Assembly: GCA_900766925.1 (NCBI GenBank)
Contig: CAAFXG010000156.1
Coordinates: 1-16,812, forward strand
Length of the DNA stretch: 16,812 nt
Direction: 5' to 3'
Origin: Lachnospiraceae bacterium
Lineage (GTDB): Bacteria > Bacillota > Clostridia > Lachnospirales > Lachnospiraceae
A program made the position numbers and the translations under genes. Within the stretch, counting starts at the first letter, position 1, and every line of letters begins with the position of its first letter. Shown here piece after piece: positions 7,448 to 15,105 of this stretch. The notes below the pieces were generated by a model. The model was not told the origin of the DNA. It searched no databases and saw nothing but the letters and a program-made list of their open reading frames with translations.

Positions 7448-8326
7448 ATGCAGGACATTTTTAATAAAATTGCATGTTTACAGGCTGAACCACTTGGAAA
7501 ACATACAACATTCAGAATTGGCGGACCGGCTGATTATTTTTTTGTGCCTAAAAATATTGAAGAGATAAAATGTATTATAGAATATTGTAAAAGCAACAGT
7601 ATAAGACATATGATTTTGGGTAATGGAAGTAATGTTTTATTTGCTGATAAGGGATATAATGGTGTAATCATTCAGATTTATAACAATATGAGTGAAATTC
7701 GAGTTGAAAATAATATGATATATGCACAGGCAGGCGCACTCTTGTCCAAGATTGCAGCAGTAGCCAGGGATAATGAACTCACAGGATTTGAATTTGCAGC
7801 AGGAATACCGGGAACACTTGGTGGTGCAGTTGTGATGAATGCAGGTGCATACGGCGGCGAAATGCGTGATGTTATTGTAAGTGTGGATATACTTATGAAT
7901 GATGGAATGGTAAGGACATTTGATTGTTCGGAAATGGATTTTGGCTACAGACACAGCATTGTGAATGATGAAATGGTTGTTCTTGGAGCAACAATTAAGC
8001 TTGAGTCAGGGGTAAAGGAAGACATACAGAAGGAAATGGATAGGCTGAAGGAGGCCAGAGTGTCAAAGCAACCATTGGATTATCCTAGTGCCGGTTCTAC
8101 ATTTAAGAGACCGGAAGGGTATTTTGCTGGTAAGCTTATTCAGGACAGTGGTCTTAAAGGATATACAGTTGGCGGTGCCATGATTTCGGAAAAACACAGT
8201 GGCTTTGTCATTAATTATTGTAATGCCACAGCGGATGATGTGGTTAAGCTTATAGGTGATGTTTCAGATATTGTTGAGGAAAGGTTTGGGGTCAGACTTG
8301 AGCCGGAGGTGAGAATAATAAGATGA
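7448..8326 (+). CDS. murB: UDP-N-acetylenolpyruvoylglucosamine reductase MurB
   Basis: 292 residues. FAD enzyme that reduces UDP-GlcNAc-enolpyruvate to UDP-MurNAc with NADPH, the second committed step of peptidoglycan precursor synthesis. FAD-binding motifs are TTFRIGGPADYF (20-31), GNGSNVLFADKGY (58-70) and GIPGTLGGAVVMNAGAYGGE (119-138). Catalytic elements are YRHS (167-170), the proton-donor Ser in AGSTFKRP (S217) and the Glu in LEPEVRI near the C-terminus. Length and the short AGSTFKRP-type C-terminal domain indicate type II MurB. GGGGGA at 7437-7442 serves ATG 7448 (or 7445, one codon earlier). The open frame from 7376 would run through the hairpin and is rejected. Its last 4 bases overlap the rapZ start (ATGA). 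Confidence 0.96.
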   Translation: MQDIFNKIACLQAEPLGKHTTFRIGGPADYFFVPKNIEEIKCIIEYCKSNSIRHMILGNGSNVLFADKGYNGVIIQIYNNMSEIRVENNMIYAQAGALLSKIAAVARDNELTGFEFAAGIPGTLGGAVVMNAGAYGGEMRDVIVSVDILMNDGMVRTFDCSEMDFGYRHSIVNDEMVVLGATIKLESGVKEDIQKEMDRLKEARVSKQPLDYPSAGSTFKRPEGYFAGKLIQDSGLKGYTVGGAMISEKHSGFVINYCNATADDVVKLIGDVSDIVEERFGVRLEPEVRIIR

Positions 8327-9198
8327 GATTTGTTATAGTTACAGGTATGAGTGGTGCAGGCAAATCAACAGCTCTTAGAATGCTGGAGGATATGGGCTTT
8401 TTCTGTGTTGATAATCTTCCGGTCATGCTGATACAGAAATTTGCAGATATTGCTCATGATGATAAGCTTGAGGTTGACGATGTAGCAATAGGTGTTGATA
8501 TAAGAAGTGGAGACGCATTAGGAGAGTTGTCCCTGTGTCTCGAGGAAATGAAAAAACGTAATTACAATTTCGAAATATTATTTCTTGATGCCACTGAACA
8601 GGCCCTCGTTAAGAGGTATAAGGAGACAAGGCGTAAGCATCCCCTGTCCGGCGGAGGGAGAATTAATGAAGGTATTGCAAAGGAGAGGGAGAAGATAGAA
8701 TTCCTCAAACAAAAGGCAGATTACATTATAGATACGAGTAGCTTACTTACAAGGGAATTGAAGGGCGAGCTTGATAAGATTTTTGTAAATGGTGAGCCAT
8801 ATAATAATATAATTATTACTGTAATGTCCTTCGGCTTCAAGTATGGTATACCAAGGGATTCTGATTTGGTTTACGATGTGAGATTTTTGCCTAATCCATA
8901 CTATGACTTGAAGCTTAGACCTATGACGGGTAACGATAAACCTGTATCAGATATGGTTAGTAATTGTGAGGAATATGGACAATTTATGGAAAAACTTACA
9001 GATATGCTTTGTTTCCTTTTGCCATATTATAAGAGAGAAGGGAAGAATCAACTTGTTATCTCGATTGGCTGTACAGGTGGTAAGCATCGTTCGGTAACTG
9101 TTGCAAATGATTTATATAAAAGAATTGGACAATTGCCCTATACGGTAAGGCTGTTCCATAGAGATATTACAAAGGACAGGGTAGTCAAAGGAGAGTAA
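8323..9198 (+). CDS. rapZ: RNase adapter/nucleotide-binding protein RapZ (YvcJ)
   Basis: 291 residues, standard length. The Walker A motif GMSGAGKST (8-16) is followed by VDIRSG (59-63, possible Walker B), a basic segment RYKETRRKHPLSG (98-110) and the conserved C-terminal domain with SFGFKYGIP (169-177), DVRFLPNPYY (185-194) and CTGGKHRSV (250-258). In enteric bacteria RapZ steers RNase E to the small RNA GlmZ and senses glucosamine-6-phosphate. In Firmicutes YvcJ binds and hydrolyses nucleotides, but its role is less clear and no GlmZ was seen here. The ATGA overlap with murB implies coupled translation, in keeping with a link to amino-sugar and cell-wall precursors. whiA follows after 2 nt. 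Confidence 0.95.
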   Translation: MRFVIVTGMSGAGKSTALRMLEDMGFFCVDNLPVMLIQKFADIAHDDKLEVDDVAIGVDIRSGDALGELSLCLEEMKKRNYNFEILFLDATEQALVKRYKETRRKHPLSGGGRINEGIAKEREKIEFLKQKADYIIDTSSLLTRELKGELDKIFVNGEPYNNIIITVMSFGFKYGIPRDSDLVYDVRFLPNPYYDLKLRPMTGNDKPVSDMVSNCEEYGQFMEKLTDMLCFLLPYYKREGKNQLVISIGCTGGKHRSVTVANDLYKRIGQLPYTVRLFHRDITKDRVVKGE

Positions 9199-9200
9199 AA

Positions 9201-10043
9201 ATGTCATTTTCTGCGCAGGTTAAGGAGGAGCTGACCAATATTGTCAGTAATTCCAGACATTGCAGACTTGCTGAATTAGGTGCGCTTGTCACCATGTCGG
9301 GAAGTGTACAGGATGATATGCCGGAGTCTGATATTGACAATCAGTACGCTGCAATAAAGGCTAACAAGCTGTTAAAGCTGTTGGGATTGGATATAGATTC
9401 GGAGGAGGCGCATAAGGCGCTTAAGCTTGAGGAGTATAAAAGGGGAGCAACCGTAAATCGTATTTTGATAGAAAGAAGCTGCTGTAAACAGGCATTTATC
9501 AGAGGTGCCTTTCTTGCAAACGGCTCGGTTACTAACCCTGAAAAAGGATATCATTTTGAAATAGTTTGTGAATCCCGGAAACAGGCAGAGCTGCTGCAAT
9601 ATATAATCAAGAGCTTTGATATTGAACCAAAGGTTGTACAAAGGAAAAAATATTATGTCGTTTACATGAAGGATGGATCCATGATAGTTGATATTTTAAA
9701 TGTTATGGGGGCTCACATTTCCTTAATGAACATGGAAAATGTTCGTATATTGAAGGATATGCGTAATAAGGTGAACCGGAGAGTTAATTGTGAAACGGCT
9801 AATATCAATAAAACCGTCAGCGCTGCCGTCAAGCAGCTTGAGGATATACAATACATAGAACAGACAAAAGGGCTTAATTATCTGCCGGGTAATTTAAGAG
9901 ATCTGGCAGTACTAAGGCAGGAGGAACCGGAGCTTCCGCTTAAGGAGCTTGGCGAACGGCTGAATCCGCCTCTCGGTAAGTCAGGTGTTAATCATAGATT
10001 GAGAAAAATAAGTGAGATAGCGAAAGAGCTAAGGAGGAATTGA
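9201..10043 (+). CDS. whiA: DNA-binding protein WhiA, short N-terminal domain
   Basis: 280 residues. WhiA controls sporulation genes in actinobacteria and affects division and chromosome segregation in Firmicutes. The N-terminus MSFSAQVKEELTN (1-13) and CCKQAFIRGAFLANGSV (94-110, LAGLIDADG-like) are typical. The middle (VNRRVNCETANINKT) and the C-terminal HTH region (LKELGERLNPPLGKSGVNHR) are also well kept. Compared with the ~310-320 residue proteins I recall, roughly 30 residues are missing from the first LAGLIDADG-like half, between about residues 62 and 90. LAGLIDADG relatives are homing nucleases, but WhiA lacks nuclease activity. The RBS GGAGAG (9190-9195) lies in the last codons of rapZ. 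The next gene starts 2 nt after its stop. Confidence 0.93.
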   Translation: MSFSAQVKEELTNIVSNSRHCRLAELGALVTMSGSVQDDMPESDIDNQYAAIKANKLLKLLGLDIDSEEAHKALKLEEYKRGATVNRILIERSCCKQAFIRGAFLANGSVTNPEKGYHFEIVCESRKQAELLQYIIKSFDIEPKVVQRKKYYVVYMKDGSMIVDILNVMGAHISLMNMENVRILKDMRNKVNRRVNCETANINKTVSAAVKQLEDIQYIEQTKGLNYLPGNLRDLAVLRQEEPELPLKELGERLNPPLGKSGVNHRLRKISEIAKELRRN

Positions 10044-10045
10044 AA

Positions 10046-10300
10046 ATGAATAAGACAGTTAAAGTCAATTTGCCATCGGATGCTGAGGAAAGACCGGTTG
10101 CGGTATTGGTTCAGATTGCCAGCAAATATGAGAGCAAGGTTTATTTTGTTGCAAAGGATAAGAAAATCAATGCTAAGAGTATAATGGGAATGATGAGTCT
10201 TGGCTTTTCGAATGGTGATGAGCTTGGGATTGAGGCAGAGGGTGATGATGCTGAGGCTGCATTAGAAGAAATCGCAAATTATATTGAATCAAGAGGGTAG
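10046..10300 (+). CDS. Crh-like HPr paralogue lacking the phosphotransfer histidine
   Basis: 84 residues with the complete HPr fold. The active-site segment GIHARPA of HPr reads DAEERPV here, so the phosphorylatable His15 is replaced by Glu (E14; codon GAG at 10085-10087). The HprK target region AKSIMGMMSLG is intact, with S45 equal to Ser46 of HPr. It therefore should not carry phosphate in the PTS but should still be a substrate of HprK and a possible CcpA co-regulator, as B. subtilis Crh is (Gln at that position). The place after whiA also matches crh. RBS AAGGAGG (10031-10037) lies at the end of whiA and favours ATG 10046 over the TTG at 10040. A true ptsH should be elsewhere in the genome. 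Confidence 0.88.
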   Translation: MNKTVKVNLPSDAEERPVAVLVQIASKYESKVYFVAKDKKINAKSIMGMMSLGFSNGDELGIEAEGDDAEAALEEIANYIESRG

Positions 10301-10306
10301 TGTGCC

Positions 10307-10335
10307 TTGCATTAGTTTAGTAATTATGCTAAAAT
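10307..10335 (+). promoter_or_regulatory. Promoter of the Sel1/TPR gene
   Basis: TTGCAT (10307-10312), a 17-nt spacer and TAAAAT (10330-10335), with TG at 10327-10328 giving an extended -10. The expected start is near 10342, a short leader with AAAGGAGG at 10356-10363. This separates the long gene downstream from the murB operon. Confidence 0.65.
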
Positions 10336-10370
10336 GAAGCGGATGACTAGACTACAAAGGAGGATGTCAA

Positions 10371-13091
10371 ATGGGAAAGTTTAGCAATTTCTTGGGGAAG
10401 ATACCGTTCCTTTCTGCTTTTAGTGGTAAGAAGAAGCAGACTAAGAGCAACGTAGAACTTCAATATGATAAGGCAATTAATCTCATGGAGAACGGTAATG
10501 CGGAAGAAGCTGTTGAAACATTTGAGAGAATCGTTGATATCGCCATAATGGATGAGAATTACAAGAAATTTGGTATCGATGCTCTTAAAATTATGGGCGG
10601 GCTGTATGAGACCGGTAAATATAGTAATTGTCAGGTTGAGATAGATAAGGCTAAGGCCTGCGTATATTATGAAAAGTATACAAAACTTAATAATGACCCT
10701 GAAATGATTTATAAGCTTGCCATGATGCTCTTGGAAATACAGAATTTCTCAAAGGCTATTACATTTTTTGAAAAGGCAACGGAATGTGGAATTAAAGCAG
10801 CTTACATGAATTTGGGAAGTATTTATGAGCATGGTCTTAACAGAATAGATCAGTATGGTAATAAGAGTGATTTTGTTGTACCTGTTGATTATGAGAAGGC
10901 TATGAAGTGGTACAAGAAGCTTGCTGATATGGGTGATAGTAAGGCTATGGCAGCATATGAGCATGTGGAGTACGCGAGTCAGCATACTGACAGTATAGAA
11001 TTTGAGGAAAAAGACAAATTATATACTGAAATTGCCGAAGCAAGACGTGCTAAGGGAAAAGAACCGAGATACAAGGCAATTGAAGCTTCGAGATTACAGT
11101 ACCAATATACATATGTGCATAATCAGGTTGATGGATATATCCACAAGCTCCCTAAGGACTGGGTTAAGACAATTAATGAGCAGACTGATGAAGAGTACTA
11201 TGCACCGAGCCTTACATATAAGGATTTTGCAATGTATGTTTCATATGACAGTATTCCAAGAGATTCCAAGAAAACACTTGAGAATTATTTGAGATATTGT
11301 AATGATGCCTTTGATGAGGAGTTGCAGCTTAAGGCATATATTACTGAGTATGCAGATGGTATTTGTACAACCTTCTATCACAAAGAGATGGAGAAGGGTA
11401 TTGTAACCTTTGCGTTTTATCAGGGAAAGCGTCTTGCGTGTCTGAAGTTTGTATGTGCTACAATGGAAATTATTGAGCAGTACGAGGAAATTATTTTTGA
11501 GTGTGCCAATTCCTTTGCGTTTGTTGACCCTACACTTGTCAGTGATCAGAGTCTGAACCGTAAGGATAATCAGTATTATAGCGAAGCTCTTTACTGTTAT
11601 TATCTTGAGGATTATGAGGGCGCAATGGCGGCGGCGAAGCAGGCACTTAAGCTTGGAAGTATTAAGGCAAGCTATCTTCTTATTGAGCTTTATTATGATG
11701 AGGATTCTCCGTACAGGGATATTGAGAAGACAATAAGCTATGCCAAGCAGTTATTTGATGCTACAAAGGATCCTGATCTTGCGTTCCTGCTCGGTAATAT
11801 TTACGACCAGCAGTTAAAGGATTATATGAAGGCTCTTAACTGGTATGAGCATGCCCATAGATTAGGGCACAAGAGAGTTGCTTTTTATCTGGGAAGATTT
11901 TATTATTATGGTGTTCTTCGTACTAAGAGAGACGGTGCGAAGGCGTTAGAATACTTCAAGGAGGCTCAGGCTAATGGTATTCTTGAGGCAGAGGCCTATA
12001 TCAAGGATATTCAGGAGCTTGGCAATGAAGATTTACAGAGTAGTGTTGAAAAGTGGGAGCGTGCAGTAGTTGCAGGAAGCGGTGCGGCAGCACTCAAGAT
12101 TGCTCTTTACAAGCAGAGTCAGGTATTCTATATTGCCAACTCATACGAAATTGAGAAAGCATTTACGGAAGCTCTGGGACTTGGAAGTTATCAGGCAGCT
12201 TATGAGCTGGGTAAGATTTATCAGGCTCAGGAGGCTGATGAGAATTACAAGGGTGAGATTAAGAGCATAAAGTATTTTGAGAAGGCCTATGATAACAGAT
12301 TTGAGGATTTTGATAAAGAGAATCTGTACAAGGTAATTGAGTATAAGGCAGGCAAGACTGATAAGCTTGAGGAGAAGATTGCATATTATCTTCAGAGTGC
12401 AAGTATGGGTTATGTACCTGCGGTTGATAAAATAATTGAGCTGGTTGACAAATCCACACCAGAGATTGAAGGTCTTTATAATGAGCTTATTGAGATTGCT
12501 GAGACCGGTGATGATTCAGCAATTATAGCAATGAATAAGCTGGAGAGAAAGTTCACCAATCTTATTATTAAGCAGCCTACAGGAAGCCAGAAGGTTATTG
12601 AGAATAAGTTCTTCCGTCTGTGTGTTCCTAAGGAAGCTACTGCCGTTATCAACGATGAGGGTGGTACAATTAAGCTTGCAGATTCAGTGGTTGAGTTCGC
12701 AGTTGCTGAAATGCCTGTTAATGCAGATAATGAGGATGATTACCTCAAGATTTATAAGCTTATTCTTTCTGAGTATCTGCCGGATGAGAATGCAGAAATC
12801 ATTATTGCTAATTCAAGAATGATTGGTTCCGGTATGAGAGAGACGAAGAACAATGTTCATTCATATAGCATTTTGTTGATTAGTTCAAAGAATCAGTATC
12901 TGTTTAAGCTCAGTTCACGCGACAGACGTGAGATGATGCAGTTTAAGGATAAGGTTCTTGAGATAGCTAAGTCGTTGGTTGAGACTGGTGAGATTTATAT
13001 TGCCACAGAAGAGGCTAAGAAAAAAATTGGTCTTTCATTCCTGTTGCAATCTAATGAGAGCGGCTTCTTATCTATTGGTAAGACGGATTAG
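10371..13091 (+). CDS. Large Sel1/TPR-repeat protein with two PsbP/Mog1-like domains
   Basis: 906 residues, no signal peptide or clear membrane segment, so probably cytosolic. A basic N-terminal stretch (1-25) is followed by TPR/Sel1-type helical repeats (about 28-200, e.g. DYEKAMKWYKKLADMGDSKA). Next come an alpha/beta domain (about 254-387), more Sel1 repeats (about 400-620, e.g. DYMKALNWYEHAHRLGHKRV), a helical linker, and a second alpha/beta domain (about 745-875) of similar size and pattern. Both alpha/beta domains run as a short strand pair, a DFAMYV / VEFAVA strand, a long helix, a hairpin and a final helix, like PsbP/Mog1 folds; that fold call is inference. The protein is acidic and lacks enzyme motifs. 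Sel1/TPR proteins are scaffolds for protein complexes. It has its own promoter and no obvious operon partner; the partner is unknown. Confidence 0.8.
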   Translation: MGKFSNFLGKIPFLSAFSGKKKQTKSNVELQYDKAINLMENGNAEEAVETFERIVDIAIMDENYKKFGIDALKIMGGLYETGKYSNCQVEIDKAKACVYYEKYTKLNNDPEMIYKLAMMLLEIQNFSKAITFFEKATECGIKAAYMNLGSIYEHGLNRIDQYGNKSDFVVPVDYEKAMKWYKKLADMGDSKAMAAYEHVEYASQHTDSIEFEEKDKLYTEIAEARRAKGKEPRYKAIEASRLQYQYTYVHNQVDGYIHKLPKDWVKTINEQTDEEYYAPSLTYKDFAMYVSYDSIPRDSKKTLENYLRYCNDAFDEELQLKAYITEYADGICTTFYHKEMEKGIVTFAFYQGKRLACLKFVCATMEIIEQYEEIIFECANSFAFVDPTLVSDQSLNRKDNQYYSEALYCYYLEDYEGAMAAAKQALKLGSIKASYLLIELYYDEDSPYRDIEKTISYAKQLFDATKDPDLAFLLGNIYDQQLKDYMKALNWYEHAHRLGHKRVAFYLGRFYYYGVLRTKRDGAKALEYFKEAQANGILEAEAYIKDIQELGNEDLQSSVEKWERAVVAGSGAAALKIALYKQSQVFYIANSYEIEKAFTEALGLGSYQAAYELGKIYQAQEADENYKGEIKSIKYFEKAYDNRFEDFDKENLYKVIEYKAGKTDKLEEKIAYYLQSASMGYVPAVDKIIELVDKSTPEIEGLYNELIEIAETGDDSAIIAMNKLERKFTNLIIKQPTGSQKVIENKFFRLCVPKEATAVINDEGGTIKLADSVVEFAVAEMPVNADNEDDYLKIYKLILSEYLPDENAEIIIANSRMIGSGMRETKNNVHSYSILLISSKNQYLFKLSSRDRREMMQFKDKVLEIAKSLVETGEIYIATEEAKKKIGLSFLLQSNESGFLSIGKTD

Positions 13092-13098
13092 CAATATC

Positions 13099-13127
13099 GT
13101 GAATAAAGCGAAAAAGTACAATATAAT
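13099..13127 (+). promoter_or_regulatory. Candidate ribD/FMN-riboswitch promoter
   Basis: A perfect TATAAT (13122-13127) with a weak -35 (GTGAAT, 13099-13104, 17-nt spacer). The expected start falls at about 13133, essentially at the first base of the riboswitch P1 stem. Confidence 0.6.
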
Positions 13128-13130
13128 ATA

Positions 13131-13251
13131 TTACTTCGGGGCAGGGTGAAATTCCCGACCGGCGGTATATGTTTGACATGAGCCCGCGAGCCGTAAGGCA
13201 TGATCCGGTGAGAATCCGGAGCCGACAGTAGAGTCTGGATGAAAGAAGTAG
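13131..13251 (+). promoter_or_regulatory. FMN riboswitch (RFN element)
   Basis: All the conserved blocks of the RFN aptamer are present in order: GGGGCAGGGTGAAATTCCC (13138-13156), GACCGGCGGT (13157-13166), AGCCCGCGAGC (13181-13191), GATCCGGTG (13202-13210), TCCGGAGCCGACAGT (13215-13229) and AGTCTGGATGAAAGAAG (13232-13248). P1 is TACTTC (13132-13137) with GAAGTA (13245-13250). It binds FMN and, with the terminator 40 nt further on, should switch off ribD when FMN is plentiful. Confidence 0.97.
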
Positions 13252-13291
13252 CACAGAAATTTTGCCTAAGGGTAGAATTGATATTTGCGTA

Positions 13292-13325
13292 GAAGGTTCC
13301 GAGGATTATTCTTTGGAACCTTTTT
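13292..13325 (+). terminator. FMN-riboswitch expression-platform terminator
   Basis: AAGGTTCC (13293-13300) pairs with GGAACCTT (13315-13322). The stem continues inward over five more pairs (two of them G-U) to a TTAT loop, and TTTTT (13321-13325) follows. It lies between the aptamer and ribD, so FMN binding would cause premature termination. No protein-coding ORF lies between aptamer and ribD. Confidence 0.88.
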
Positions 13326-13349
13326 CGTATATTACAAGGGAGTGATAAC

Positions 13350-14477
13350 ATGTCTTTTGAAAGAAAATATATGGAACGTGCCATAGAGCTTGCCAAAAAG
13401 GGAGCGGGTGGGGTTAATCCAAATCCGCTTGTTGGTGCTGTAATTGTTAAGGACGGCAGGATTATTGGTGAAGGCTATCATGCGAAATATGGAGATTCAC
13501 ATGCAGAGCGAAATGCATTTAAAAATTTAACAGAAGATGCTGCCGGTGCCGAGCTGTATGTGACTCTTGAGCCTTGTTGCCACTATGGCAAACAACCGCC
13601 TTGTGTTGAGGCTATTGTTGAACATAAAATTGCACATGTATATGTAGGTTCTGATGATCCTAACGAGAAGGTTGCCGGAAAGGGAATTGAGTTTCTAAGA
13701 GAGCATGGAATTGAGGTTGACACGCAGCTTTTGAAGGAAGAATGCGATGATTTAAATTCAGTATTCTTTCATTATATCACCGAGGGAACTCCGTATGTGG
13801 TGATGAAATATGCCATGACTTTGGATGGGAAGATTGCAGCATATACGGGAGAAAGCAAATGGATATCCTGCGAGGCGTCAAGGCAGAAGGTTCAGGAATT
13901 GCGTAATCTGTATACCGGAATTATGGTGGGAATAGGAACGGTTTTAGCTGATGACCCTATGCTTACCTGCAGGATTCCAGGTGGACGTAATCCGATTAGA
14001 ATAATTTGTGATACGAAGCTTAGAATACCTCTTGATTGCAATATAGTTAAAACGGCAAAGGAAGTGTCTACCATTGTCGCAATGGGAGAAGCTGTTGGAG
14101 ATGAATTAGAAGACAGTAATGCTTTATTTGACCTGGATAGAAAGATAAAATCTCTCGAAAATCTTGGTGTGACAGTAATTAAGGTTAAAATAAGTGATGG
14201 CCACATTGATTTGAACGAGCTTGTGAAAATTCTCGGTGATATGAAGATTGACGGAATAATTCTTGAGGGCGGTGGAACACTTAATTATAATGCCATAAAG
14301 TCGGGAATAGTTAAGGAGATTCAGATGTATCTTGCACCTAAGATTTTAGGCGGTAAGACAGCTTTGACTCCGGTTGAAGGACTCGGCTTTGAAAACCCTG
14401 ACCTTGCGGCTATGTTTGAGTTAAAGAGCGTCCAAAGAATTGAGGATGATTTGCTGATAAAATATGTAACAAAATAG
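13350..14477 (+). CDS. ribD: Bifunctional riboflavin biosynthesis deaminase/reductase RibD
   Basis: 375 residues. It carries out two consecutive steps of riboflavin synthesis, deamination of the GTP-derived pyrimidine and NADPH reduction of the ribose chain. The deaminase domain (about 1-145) has the zinc site HAERNAF (H51, catalytic E53) and PCCHYGKQPPC (C76, C85). The reductase domain (about 148-375) has KYAMTLDGKIA (153-163), GIGTVLADDPMLTCR (194-208) and ILEGGGTLN (304-312). Both halves look complete. RBS AAGGGAGTG (13336-13344). It is under the FMN riboswitch. The usual partners ribE, ribBA and ribH are not next to it; the following gene is unrelated to the pathway. Confidence 0.96.
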   Translation: MSFERKYMERAIELAKKGAGGVNPNPLVGAVIVKDGRIIGEGYHAKYGDSHAERNAFKNLTEDAAGAELYVTLEPCCHYGKQPPCVEAIVEHKIAHVYVGSDDPNEKVAGKGIEFLREHGIEVDTQLLKEECDDLNSVFFHYITEGTPYVVMKYAMTLDGKIAAYTGESKWISCEASRQKVQELRNLYTGIMVGIGTVLADDPMLTCRIPGGRNPIRIICDTKLRIPLDCNIVKTAKEVSTIVAMGEAVGDELEDSNALFDLDRKIKSLENLGVTVIKVKISDGHIDLNELVKILGDMKIDGIILEGGGTLNYNAIKSGIVKEIQMYLAPKILGGKTALTPVEGLGFENPDLAAMFELKSVQRIEDDLLIKYVTK

Positions 14478-14551
14478 ATACGAGAAAAATGTTTTTCTCA
14501 CAATTACCCATCAGATGGTTAGATAATATTAATTTGGTATGGAGGTATACC

Positions 14552-15091
14552 ATGTATTTGGTGTCTGTATATTTTGATGAGAAGACTAATAAAGTTTTAA
14601 ACCATTATATTGACATGATTTCAAAACATTCTGGAAATTGCTTTATGGTAGAACATCATGTGCCGCCACATATGACAATTTCTCAGATTGAGGCTAGAAA
14701 CGTGGATGTTTTAATTCCTTATATGGAGTCCTTGAGGATGAAATTATATAAGGGGAAAATCATGATTTCAACGGTGGGAATGCTGTTGCCGTATGTTTTA
14801 TACACAATGCCTGTTTTGAATGAATATTTGCAGGAATTGTCAAATGTAGTGTATCAGACCTTTTATGGCATTTCGGAAACAACAATATATAAGTATTATA
14901 AGCCTATGTCATGGCTTCCACATATTACTTTGGGGAAAACGTTGACAAAGGAACAGATGCAATGTGCCGTTAGGGTTATGCAGGAGCATTTTGTGCCGTT
15001 TACAGCCACAGTTACTGAAATAGGATTGGCAAGGGTTAATCCACATGAGGATGTGATGAGGTTTTCGTTGTTGGATTCAACTTTTAGATAA
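14552..15091 (+). CDS. 2H phosphoesterase (2'-5' RNA ligase-like) protein
   Basis: 179 residues. Two HxT motifs mark the 2H superfamily: PPHMTIS (H40, T42) and LPHITLG (H124, T126), spaced as usual. Family members hydrolyse or transfer 2'-5' or cyclic phosphodiester bonds in RNA or nucleotides, so RNA or small-molecule processing is likely, but the substrate cannot be told from sequence. Called 2'-5' RNA ligase-like by family habit; ligation in the cell is not implied. The start at 14552 is set by TGGAGGT (14540-14546). An in-frame ATG at 14489 lies inside a small inverted repeat (14482-14499) and has no RBS. It lies 74 nt after ribD with no clear terminator between, so it may be cotranscribed under the riboswitch. 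Confidence 0.85.
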   Translation: MYLVSVYFDEKTNKVLNHYIDMISKHSGNCFMVEHHVPPHMTISQIEARNVDVLIPYMESLRMKLYKGKIMISTVGMLLPYVLYTMPVLNEYLQELSNVVYQTFYGISETTIYKYYKPMSWLPHITLGKTLTKEQMQCAVRVMQEHFVPFTATVTEIGLARVNPHEDVMRFSLLDSTFR

Positions 15092-15105
15092 TAGAGCGAA
15101 TTAAT

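Noticed and set aside
9495..9545. LAGLIDADG-like motif as a homing endonuclease or intein
   Set aside because: It belongs to the normal WhiA fold, the gene is continuous, and catalytic acidic residues of the nucleases are not in place.
10046..10300. Annotation as the general PTS phosphocarrier HPr (ptsH)
   Set aside because: The phosphorylatable His is replaced by Glu, so it cannot serve as the EI-dependent carrier.
14482..14499. Inverted repeat GAGAAAAATGTTTTTCTC after ribD, considered as a terminator
   Set aside because: The stem is only A-T rich, the loop would be too tight and no T-tract follows in either direction strongly enough.
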